From Myxococcales bacterium (GTDB lineage Bacteria; Myxococcota; Myxococcia; Myxococcales; Myxococcaceae): a stretch of 11,361 nucleotides of DNA. The stretch lies in assembly GCA_003153055.1 (NCBI GenBank), contig PMBV01000480.1, positions 1-11,361 on the forward strand, read 5' to 3'. Shown here piece by piece: positions 1 to 5,839 of the stretch; position 1 is the stretch's first letter, and the number at the start of each line of letters is the position of its first letter. The position numbers and the translations under genes are program-made. Below the pieces are notes generated by a model, which was not told where the DNA came from, did not search any database, and was given only the letters and a program-made list of their open reading frames with translations.

Positions 1-46
1 ACTCCTCGAACGCCCGCTTCAGCTCGTCCAGCGAATCGACTCTCAC
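1..46 (-). CDS. 5' end of a minus-strand gene, truncated by the left window edge
   Basis: Reading the minus strand from a GTG at 46-44 gives an open frame of 15 codons, MRVDSLDELKRAFEE, which then leaves the window. A strong Shine-Dalgarno sequence (GGAGGAGC, complement of 51-58) lies four bases before the GTG, which is the main reason to believe this start. The residues are consistent with a charged amphipathic N-terminal helix. It faintly recalls the small accessory ORF of IS66-type elements, but 15 residues are too few to assign a family, so no function is claimed. The frame is open to base 2. Confidence 0.5.
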   Translation of the reverse strand, partial: MRVDSLDELKRAFEE

Positions 47-56
47 GTGTGCTCCT

Positions 57-76
57 CCTGGTGACCGGCCACCAGG
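57..76. repeat. 20-bp near-perfect palindrome upstream of the leftmost gene
   Basis: CCTGGTGACCGGCCACCAGG is its own reverse complement except for one central A/C mismatch pair. It abuts the Shine-Dalgarno sequence of the minus-strand gene starting at 46, so on that transcript it would form a hairpin just before the ribosome binding site. It could also be a repressor site. Both roles are inferred; only the symmetry is seen. Confidence 0.5.
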
Positions 77-110
77 AAGGCTACGCGCGGGGCTCGGCCT
101 CGTCGGTCAC

Positions 111-129
111 AGTTACCGGAACGGTAGCT
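111..129. repeat. 19-bp inverted repeat between divergent reading frames
   Basis: AGTTACCGGAACGGTAGCT has arms AGTTACCG and CGGTAGCT around a 3-base GAA centre, with one mismatched pair (T113 and G127). It lies between the minus-strand gene starting at 46 and the plus-strand ORF starting at 146, a usual place for a shared operator. No promoter boxes could be placed with confidence around it. Confidence 0.35.
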
Positions 130-145
130 GAGAAGCGAGCGAGAT

Positions 146-274
146 GTGACGAAAAGGCAAGCCGCCAAGCGCCTTCTCGTCGAGGTGCTCGAGGCCATCG
201 ACTATCTCGAGGCTCTGCAGAAGGAGGAACCCCGACCGCCTATTGGAGAGGCGCAGTGGCCGGATGAGGAGTGA
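146..274 (+). CDS. Small hypothetical protein, 42 residues
   Basis: A GTG-started frame encodes 42 residues beginning MTKRQAAKRLLVEVLEAI and ending WPDEE. The first ~28 residues would form a charged amphipathic helix (Lys/Arg-rich, then Leu/Val/Glu-rich); the tail is Pro/Glu-rich. Third codon positions are mostly G or C, as in the long genes here, which favours real coding. An in-frame TAG at 125-127 limits how far upstream it can start. The ribosome binding site is weak (purine-rich GAGAAGCGAGCGAG). The family is not recognised. It could also be the surviving 3' part of a longer gene, because an element boundary may lie just upstream. It stops 48 bases before the next start candidate. Confidence 0.45.
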   Translation: MTKRQAAKRLLVEVLEAIDYLEALQKEEPRPPIGEAQWPDEE

Positions 275-322
275 AAAGCGCCGAGGCTCGCGTCCTGTCC
301 AGCAGCAACGGGAGCCTGAGCG

Positions 323-430
323 ATGAACGGTAGACTGAGGTCCTGGCTTGCGCTGTCATGGGCTGTTTTGGAGTTTGTGGGCTTTGGCTTTCGGTGCTCC
401 TGTTTTGGAATTGGACTGTCACTAAGGTGA
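323..430 (+). other. Alternative 5' reading frame of the small membrane protein, apparently frame-shifted
   Basis: An ATG at 323, with GGGAG at 310-314 eight bases before it, opens a 35-codon frame starting MNGRLRSWLALSWAVLEF that ends at TGA 428-430. This is a much better initiation site than the ATG at 358 in the next frame. If the two frames are joined near 385-400, the product begins with a basic stretch (R4, R6) and one continuous hydrophobic helix, then runs into the TVTKVMIYSEGP segment of the 358-657 frame. I infer that the true start is 323 and that either a single-base change or programmed -1 slippage separates the frames. The local sequence has several short T and G runs (gttttgg, gtttgtggg, ctttggcttt). 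Confidence 0.35.
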
Positions 431-657
431 TGATCTACTCGGAAGGCCCTCTTCTCAATGGACAGCCACGGCTGTGGGGAACGGATCTCGAGCACGTGTT
501 GTTCGACGAAGTGTTCGGCGAGTTTCGCTTCTACAAGGATTACGAGACGGACGACACGGACGACCGAGGCGCGTACTACAAGTCCATTGACGTCTTTCGG
601 CTCCCGATTGCGGAGAGGCAGAGGCGGAGGGGCGGCATGTGTGTTCGAGTGAACTGA
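358..657 (+). CDS. Short membrane-anchored hypothetical protein (99 residues as read)
   Basis: As read, the product has an N-terminal hydrophobic stretch (residues 4-18, GVCGLWLSVLLFWNW) that could act as a membrane anchor or uncleaved signal. A soluble domain follows, with an acidic patch around residues 62-70 (YETDDTDDR) and a basic C-terminus (RQRRRGG). No family is recognised. The ATG at 358 has no visible ribosome binding site, and a better start lies at 323 in another frame (separate entry). The gene overlaps the following 558-residue membrane protein by 19 bases if that gene starts at GTG 639, or by one base (TGATG) if it starts at ATG 657. Translational coupling and shared function are therefore likely. 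The body from about residue 25 looks genuine; the first 20 residues are uncertain. Confidence 0.55.
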   Translation: MGCFGVCGLWLSVLLFWNWTVTKVMIYSEGPLLNGQPRLWGTDLEHVLFDEVFGEFRFYKDYETDDTDDRGAYYKSIDVFRLPIAERQRRRGGMCVRVN

Positions 658-2315
658 TGCCTCTCGAGATTGATTTCAATCTTCTTTCGAGATCTGTTCG
701 AGAGCGCTTCGTGAAGTCGTTGGTAGAGAAGGTGGGGCCAGCTCCGCTCTTCGTTATCGGGGAGTCGGACCGGGAATTCAAAGCCCTCTGGGTGGGTATA
801 GCCGCCATGGCGGTCGAAGGTCTCCTGATTGCTTTAGGCTTCGGCTTCGGGGACCTCAGGGCCGGGGTCGATGGGCCTGCGTGGGTGCTCGTCTATGGTA
901 TTGCGATCTACTGCGCAGTGTTCGCGGTCCTTTCCTTCCGCCGGCTGTCGAGGCGCAGTGGGCTTCCCTTTCCACCGGGGCGCTATGTCTTTCCCTCCTG
1001 TTTCGTCGACGCAAGAGGGCGCAAGTTGCAGGTCATTCCTCTCATGGTTCGGCCCCCGGAGGCCCCGCGTTCCGACCTCTGGCGGGTGGGCTGGTTCAGC
1101 GAGACGGAAGTGTACTTCTGCCTCGGTGGCCGGCGCACTGAGGTGTTCCGCTTCGACACGAGAGAAACTGGCGAGCGGCTCCTCCGGGACTTGAGGATGC
1201 GACAGGATGAGCTCCGAAAGGCTTTGGAGCGCGGCGACCAGGTGCGCGTGGCGGAGCTTGATGTCTTCGCCGGGCTACGAAGCACCGGTACGTGGCAGCT
1301 CGAACAGCCGGAGCCCGGGGGCCCTCTTGCCGGGCCAGAGGTGCCCGTGCCCTCCATCGCGCGACGGCGCGCGCGCACGGCTCTTGCTATCGCGGTTCTC
1401 GGACTCCCTGCGTGGTTGGTGCGAAATGGGCTGAGCGATGAGGCGATGTTTCGCGAGGCGCGAGGGCGGGACGACGCGTGGAGCTACAGGGCATACCTCG
1501 ACCGCGGCGGTTACCGCCATGCCGATGAGGTACGCGCGGCTCTTCCTCGCGCTGCGTTTGCTCGCGCGGTGGCGACCGGTTCGGTGTCGGCGCTCCAGGC
1601 CTTTCTTCACGACTATCCGAGCTCCAAGTACGAGGAAGGCGCTCGTCAGGCGATTCACGAGTTGTTTGCTGTCAAGAGGGCGGCGTTTCGTGCGCGATCC
1701 TTCGTCCTGGATCCAGCGATGGCCGAGTTCGTCGAGAGACTGCTCGACTTTCAGGAGACCCACAGCTCTCCTCCTGTGTTGGTGCAATTCCGCACGGGTA
1801 GGGCCGATGAGGCAAGGAAGGCGCTCGAGGAGGCAGTCATCGATGGCCTCAGGGACTCGTTGGTCGGCTTGTTCCCCGCAGGCGATCGATACGGGGACGA
1901 GGTCGCACGGATCAGGAGAGAAGACGAAGGGACGGGTGCTGGGTCTCAGGCCGCCGCGAGATTCCTCATCACCTACGGGGTTGAGCGGTCGGGAAGTGTC
2001 ACGGCGCAAGAGGACGGTGGGGTCACTCGTAGCGTCACGGGGCTCTCGGTGTCGTTTCGAGTGGAGCTGCGCATTCCAGATGGGGGGAAGCCAGTTGCCT
2101 TTGACCTGACGGTTCGACCGCGCGAGGTCTTTCAGGTCAGCGAGGTCTCACTGGGCTCCCGTTCCCTTCGCCGGCTCGCCGCGGACCTCGCCAGGAATCC
2201 AAGAACGGCCCCGGACGGGAGTCTCGACGAGCTGATGGCCCTGTGCGCGTTTGATCGCCTCGATGACAGGTTGCGCGAGCCGTTCTTCCCTCGGCCAACT
2301 CCTGAGGTGCGGTGA
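639..2315 (+). CDS. Hypothetical three-helix membrane protein with helical repeat-like middle region
   Basis: 558 residues. Hydrophobic segments that should span the membrane lie at about 49-70, 81-99 and 247-261. Between the second and third is a ~145-residue domain of mixed strands and helices (GRYVFPSCFVDARGRKLQVI). After the third comes a helical region at ~270-345 (DAWSYRAYLDRGGY, then ALQAFLHDYPSSKYEEGARQ) that resembles tetratricopeptide-type repeats or tall-helix repeat linkers. The C-terminal ~200 residues include strand-rich segments at 441-503. GTG 639 is chosen because GGAGGGG at 626-632 sits six bases before it. ATG 657, overlapping the upstream stop as TGATG, is a reasonable alternative that removes six residues. 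No enzymatic motif is visible and the family is unknown. The overlap with the gene before it suggests they work together in the cell envelope. Confidence 0.7.
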   Translation: MCSSELMPLEIDFNLLSRSVRERFVKSLVEKVGPAPLFVIGESDREFKALWVGIAAMAVEGLLIALGFGFGDLRAGVDGPAWVLVYGIAIYCAVFAVLSFRRLSRRSGLPFPPGRYVFPSCFVDARGRKLQVIPLMVRPPEAPRSDLWRVGWFSETEVYFCLGGRRTEVFRFDTRETGERLLRDLRMRQDELRKALERGDQVRVAELDVFAGLRSTGTWQLEQPEPGGPLAGPEVPVPSIARRRARTALAIAVLGLPAWLVRNGLSDEAMFREARGRDDAWSYRAYLDRGGYRHADEVRAALPRAAFARAVATGSVSALQAFLHDYPSSKYEEGARQAIHELFAVKRAAFRARSFVLDPAMAEFVERLLDFQETHSSPPVLVQFRTGRADEARKALEEAVIDGLRDSLVGLFPAGDRYGDEVARIRREDEGTGAGSQAAARFLITYGVERSGSVTAQEDGGVTRSVTGLSVSFRVELRIPDGGKPVAFDLTVRPREVFQVSEVSLGSRSLRRLAADLARNPRTAPDGSLDELMALCAFDRLDDRLREPFFPRPTPEVR

Positions 2316-2358
2316 GTGCTTTCCCACGGCCTGAGAATGGTGCTGAGCAAACACGTCA

Positions 2359-2387
2359 TTGCTCGCAGCGAAGGGGTGGTGTAGTCT
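2359..2387 (+). promoter_or_regulatory. Possible sigma-70-type promoter before the PEGA-domain gene
   Basis: TTGCTC (2359-2364) and TAGTCT (2382-2387) are separated by 17 bases, fitting a weak -35/-10 pair. They lie in the 238-base gap (2316-2553) between the membrane protein and the PEGA-domain gene, which is otherwise without an obvious gene. A strong ribosome-binding-like sequence, GGAGGGGG (2421-2428), precedes an in-frame ATG at 2434, but codon choice between 2434 and 2553 is unlike coding sequence here. The promoter match is loose and unproven. Confidence 0.2.
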
Positions 2388-2553
2388 TCTGTGCCGATTC
2401 GGAGCCGTGGACGCGTTCTCGGAGGGGGATGTCATGGGAGCTGAAGCGGTGGTGCTGAGGTGGTGGGGCTCCGCAAGACGATGCCAACTCGCGATTTCGA
2501 AGGCATCCACCCCGATGCGTGTCCGTGAGACGTATGTCGCCAAGGGGTGTGAA

Positions 2554-3966
2554 GTGATGTGGCTGTGGAACGACCTGAAGAACGAAGCGGCCTGTGTGAT
2601 GGTCGCGATGCTGGCCCTCGGAGGCCCCGCGGTCGCGAGCGAGAAGGCCCTGGTTCTGGGAGCAGGCGACTGCAGGGACGGCGTGCTCCTCGGCAGTGTG
2701 CGAGATTTCCAGGACCTCTCCCGAGGCCTGTTGCGAGGAGACCTCGTCGAGCATGAAGACGTCCTCGCCGCCGTTCGTCCCCAGCCGATCCGAAGCCTCG
2801 ACGACCTCGCTCGGCAGGTCGAGACTGCCCGTTCACTCCTTTTCAACTCGCAGAATGAGCGGGCGCTCGAGGTCGTGAACGACGCGCTGGCGGGCCTCGA
2901 GCGAGCTTCGCCACAGGTCGGCCCATGGGCGACCACCGCCAACGCGCTGATGCTGAGCGCACAGGTCCAGAAGAACCTCGAGCATACCAAGCTGATGAAC
3001 GAGGCGTTTCGACGCATCCTCAGAGTGGAGCCGTCGTACCACGGCGATACAGACGCCTGGCCGCCGAGCACGATTCGCGCGCTCGAAGCCGTTCGTAAGG
3101 AGCTCCAGCGCTCGAAGAAGGGCTTGCTGCAGGTGACGTCTCTGGGGAAGCAGGGCGCGTCGGTCTTCGTCGACGGGCGCGAGGTGGGCAAGACCCCGCT
3201 CCGACTCGAGCTCTCGCAGGGGACCTATCGGGTCTCGGTCTTGGCGAAGGACGTCGTCTCGTTTCCGCGAGTGGTAAATCTGGGCCGAGAGGAATCAGTA
3301 CAGGTCGACCTGGCCTTCGAAGGGAGCCTCTCCGCGCAAGTTCCGCTCTGTCTGAATGGAGAAGACTCAGGGCCAGTCAGGCTCGGCGCCGCCGTGGGGG
3401 CGAGTCGGGTGGTCGTGCTGCGCAATACCGCCCAAGATGGCAACCCGCCCTACATGACCGGGGTGCTCTATGAGTCTGGTCAGCGCCTTCGCAGCGCAGG
3501 CGTTCGACCTCGGCAGCTCCGCGACCTGATGATGTACCTCTTTACCGGGAGCCCCGACATCTCGAAGGAGCCGCCTCCTCCCGTGGTTGTCCCGGCGGCG
3601 CAGGTTTCGCCTGTGCTTCAGGCTTCTGACACGGTGGCGCGAGGACGGTCACCACTCAAGCCGATTGCATTCGCGGCGCTGGGAGTGGGCGCCGCCGCCG
3701 CCGGAGCAGGAGTCGTCGTCTTTGCGATGACTCCCAAGATTCGGTTGGACGCGAACGGTTACGTCGTGGCCGAGGATGTGGGCAAGGTCGGAAGCGCGCG
3801 GACGCAGCAGGGCGTTGGCGTGGGGCTCATGGTTGGCGGGGCGGCGCTCTCGGCTGCCGCGTGCGTGGCGCTGTTGCTGGCGCCCGGTGAGCAGGCGACG
3901 GTGAGCGCGGCTGTCGTGCCGATGATCGGCGGAGCTGGCATGGTCCTCGGAGGGACATTTCAATGA
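2554..3966 (+). CDS. Exported PEGA-domain protein with C-terminal membrane helices
   Basis: 470 residues. The start is GTG 2554 (or the adjacent ATG 2557), with AAGGGG at 2542-2547 as ribosome binding site. Strong G/C third-position bias begins here although the frame is open upstream to 2359, and ATG 2434 with GGAGGGGG before it remains an alternative. Residues 1-28 look like a signal peptide ending in AVA before SEK. A helical region follows (~residues 80-185), compatible with TPR-like repeats (ARSLLFNSQNERALEVVNDA). A PEGA domain sits at ~190-255: KGLLQVTS, then VFVDGREVGKTPLRLELSQG and TYRVSV. PEGA domains are known as small beta modules common in surface and envelope proteins; their ligand is usually unknown. 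After a Pro-rich stretch come two hydrophobic segments at ~369-392 (AALGVGAAAAGAGVVVFAM) and ~422-443. The stop overlaps the next ATG as ATGA, so the cysteine-repeat lipoprotein is translationally coupled to it. Confidence 0.8.
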   Translation: MMWLWNDLKNEAACVMVAMLALGGPAVASEKALVLGAGDCRDGVLLGSVRDFQDLSRGLLRGDLVEHEDVLAAVRPQPIRSLDDLARQVETARSLLFNSQNERALEVVNDALAGLERASPQVGPWATTANALMLSAQVQKNLEHTKLMNEAFRRILRVEPSYHGDTDAWPPSTIRALEAVRKELQRSKKGLLQVTSLGKQGASVFVDGREVGKTPLRLELSQGTYRVSVLAKDVVSFPRVVNLGREESVQVDLAFEGSLSAQVPLCLNGEDSGPVRLGAAVGASRVVVLRNTAQDGNPPYMTGVLYESGQRLRSAGVRPRQLRDLMMYLFTGSPDISKEPPPPVVVPAAQVSPVLQASDTVARGRSPLKPIAFAALGVGAAAAGAGVVVFAMTPKIRLDANGYVVAEDVGKVGSARTQQGVGVGLMVGGAALSAAACVALLLAPGEQATVSAAVVPMIGGAGMVLGGTFQ

Positions 3967-5684
3967 TGCGGTGGACTCTTCTGTTGATTCTGGGCGGCGT
4001 CGTCGTCGAGGGGTGTTTCTCTGGGGTCCCGTGCAAGACCTCCGCGGATTGCCGGCAGGGTGAGGGCGCCTGCGATCAGACGCTGAGCATCTGCGTCGCA
4101 GGGCTCGATGGTGGCCCGTTCGGAAGCCAAGGCGGGGGAGTGGGAGCAGGGGGTGGTGGCGGCTCGCATGATGGCAAGGGCGGGGGCGGAGGCGGAGGGG
4201 AATTCCCGAATGCCGGCGGCGGAGAAGGCTCTTTCGACGGCGACGCCGGTGCTGATGCGGGGAGTGCTGACGGGGGCAGTGCGGATGCAGGCAGTGCTGA
4301 CGGCGGCGGAATGTCTTGCGCCCCGTCGACCCCCTGTGATGACAAAGACCCGTGTACCTATGACGACCACTGCGACGGAGTCGGGCGCTGTGTCGGCTCT
4401 TCTGTCACTTGTGCCAGTGGGGTGGGCACATGTGGGGTTGTTCGCTCGTGCAATGGGAGCGCGACCTGCACTGAGACATATCCTGGCACGGCAACGAGCT
4501 GCGACGACTCGAACGCTTGCACCTTCGCCGACCACTGCGACGGCGTTGGGGGATGTCTCGGCTCTGTCGTGAGCTGCGTCAATGACAGCGCCACGTGTGG
4601 AATGGTTCGCGCCTGCAACGGGACCGCAAGTTGCGTCGAGACCTACCCGACCACCGCGACGAGCTGCGACGATGGTCAGGCGTGTACGTTCAATGACCAC
4701 TGCGATGGCAAAGGGGGCTGCGGAGGCTCGGCTGTCAGCTGCGTTAGTGGGCAAGCGCCTTGCGGGGTGATCCGCGCCTGCAATGGGACATCGACTTGCA
4801 CTGAGACGTACCCGGGTGGTTCGACGGCCTGTAACGACGGGCAGGCGTGCACCAGCGGCGATTACTGCAATGGCAGTGGCGGTTGTGTTGGTACGCCCGT
4901 GAGCTGCGTCAATGCACCGGGGCCGTGTGGGGTGATCCGCGCCTGCAATGGGACATCGACTTGCACTGAGACGTACCCGGGTGGTTCGACGGCCTGTAAC
5001 GACGGGCAGGCGTGCACCAGCGGCGATTACTGTAATGGCAGTGGCGGTTGTGTTGGTACGCCCGTGAGCTGCGTCAGTGCGCCGGGGCCGTGTGGGGTGA
5101 TCCGCGGCTGCAATGGGACATCGACTTGTACGGAGACGTACCCGGGTAGTTCGACGGCCTGTAACGACGGACAGGCTTGCACCAGCGGCGATTACTGCAA
5201 TGGCAGTGGCGGTTGTGTCGGTACGACCGTGAGCTGCGTCAGTGCCCCCGGGCCGTGCGGGGTGATCCGTGCATGCAATGGAACGCCTACCTGCACTGAG
5301 ACATATCCCGGAACGTCGACGAGCTGCGACGACTCGAACGCTTGCACCTACAGCGATAAATGCAACGGCAGCGGAAGTTGTGTTGGCGCATCCGTTAGCT
5401 GTGTCAGCGATGCGGCGCAATGCGGGCTGGTCCGTTCGTGCAATGGGACCGCGACCTGCACCGAGACCTATTCAACCGGGACCTGCGACGATGGGAACGC
5501 CTGCACAACCAACGATGTTTGCAGCGGGGGTGTCTGTGGTGGATCTGCTTTGTGCACAGGGACCTGCGAGAAATGCAGCTGCGTTGGGGGTGCAGTCAAA
5601 ACGTGCCAATGCAATGGGGCTGTGGTGAGCCAGGTTTGCAACAAGGGCGTGTGCAGCTGTCCTGCGCAATGCGTCGGCTGTTGA
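3963..5684 (+). CDS. Lipoprotein with seven 55-residue, eight-cysteine tandem repeats
   Basis: 573 residues. The N-terminus MMRWTLLLILGGVVVEGC is a lipoprotein signal peptide with lipobox VEGC (lipidated C18; Glu before Gly is unusual). A four-cysteine module follows (C24, C30, C37, C44), then a Gly-rich spacer (~50-90) and an Asp/Ala/Ser/Gly spacer (SADGGSADAGSADGGG). Seven tandem units start at C125, C180, C235, C290, C345, C400 and C455; a shorter eighth starts at C508 and ends in VGC. Each full unit is 55 residues with cysteines at positions 1, 7, 13, 19, 26, 33, 39 and 45, signatures CNDGQACT, GGCVG and RACNGTSTCTETYP. Such cysteine density points to a disulfide-bonded rod exposed outside the cytoplasm. 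No catalytic motif is seen. GGAGGG at 3949-3954 precedes the ATG, which overlaps the PEGA stop codon. It may be a surface stalk, adhesin or structural protein; this is inference. Confidence 0.85.
   Translation: MMRWTLLLILGGVVVEGCFSGVPCKTSADCRQGEGACDQTLSICVAGLDGGPFGSQGGGVGAGGGGGSHDGKGGGGGGGEFPNAGGGEGSFDGDAGADAGSADGGSADAGSADGGGMSCAPSTPCDDKDPCTYDDHCDGVGRCVGSSVTCASGVGTCGVVRSCNGSATCTETYPGTATSCDDSNACTFADHCDGVGGCLGSVVSCVNDSATCGMVRACNGTASCVETYPTTATSCDDGQACTFNDHCDGKGGCGGSAVSCVSGQAPCGVIRACNGTSTCTETYPGGSTACNDGQACTSGDYCNGSGGCVGTPVSCVNAPGPCGVIRACNGTSTCTETYPGGSTACNDGQACTSGDYCNGSGGCVGTPVSCVSAPGPCGVIRGCNGTSTCTETYPGSSTACNDGQACTSGDYCNGSGGCVGTTVSCVSAPGPCGVIRACNGTPTCTETYPGTSTSCDDSNACTYSDKCNGSGSCVGASVSCVSDAAQCGLVRSCNGTATCTETYSTGTCDDGNACTTNDVCSGGVCGGSALCTGTCEKCSCVGGAVKTCQCNGAVVSQVCNKGVCSCPAQCVGC
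4335..5483 (+). repeat. Seven tandem units of ~165 bp coding for cysteine-rich repeats
   Basis: Units begin at 4335, 4500, 4665, 4830, 4995, 5160 and 5325, all 165 bp except the last (159 bp); a degenerate eighth runs 5484-5684. Units starting at 4830 and 4995 differ at 7 of 165 bases by my comparison, while outer units are much more diverged. Bases 4764-4867 recur without change at 4929-5032. The most similar block therefore starts in the middle of unit 3 and continues into unit 5-6, out of phase with the protein unit. This indicates recent duplication or gene conversion in the centre of an older array. Confidence 0.9.
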
Positions 5685-5691
5685 TGCGCGT

Positions 5692-5717
5692 GGTGCCGAC
5701 GTCGTGGGGTCGGCACC
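5692..5717 (+). terminator. Perfect 9-bp stem-loop after the cysteine-repeat lipoprotein gene
   Basis: GGTGCCGAC (5692-5700) pairs exactly with GTCGGCACC (5709-5717) around an 8-base loop, beginning eight bases after the stop codon. Position and GC-rich stem suit a transcription terminator or mRNA-stabilising hairpin closing the PEGA-lipoprotein unit. There is no following T run, so it is not a textbook intrinsic terminator. Confidence 0.5.
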
Positions 5718-5839
5718 GGCTGGCGAGGGGCGGTGCTCCAAGCGCGTGGGCCTACAGAGGCATGCTGAGAGCGAAGCCGTCGAGTGACGAGCCATCATGC
5801 GTGTGGCCAAAGGAGCCGCACCCAAGCTAGCTTCGTCCC

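Noticed and set aside
49..267. 72-codon plus-strand frame at the left edge
   Set aside because: Arg/Ser/Gly-rich, starts inside the 5' region of the minus-strand gene, and overlaps the better-supported 146-274 frame.
2148..3191. 347-codon minus-strand frame spanning the membrane protein end, the gap and the PEGA gene
   Set aside because: Ser/Arg/Thr-rich low-quality translation opposite coding sequence with strong plus-strand codon bias; no family signal.
3960..5420. 486-codon open frame antisense to the cysteine-repeat lipoprotein
   Set aside because: It mirrors the tandem repeats of the plus-strand gene, has Arg/Thr/Ala-rich composition typical of GC-rich shadow frames, and no ribosome binding site was found. 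The plus strand has a clear lipobox and cysteine pattern.
4335..5483. Tandem repeats considered as a CRISPR array
   Set aside because: The period is 165 bp with no unique spacers, and the repeats are coding and in frame throughout.
4335..5483. Repeated Asn-Gly-Thr/Ser tripeptides as N-glycosylation sites
   Set aside because: They are simply part of the conserved CNGT segment of each unit; no bacterial N-glycosylation context is visible here.
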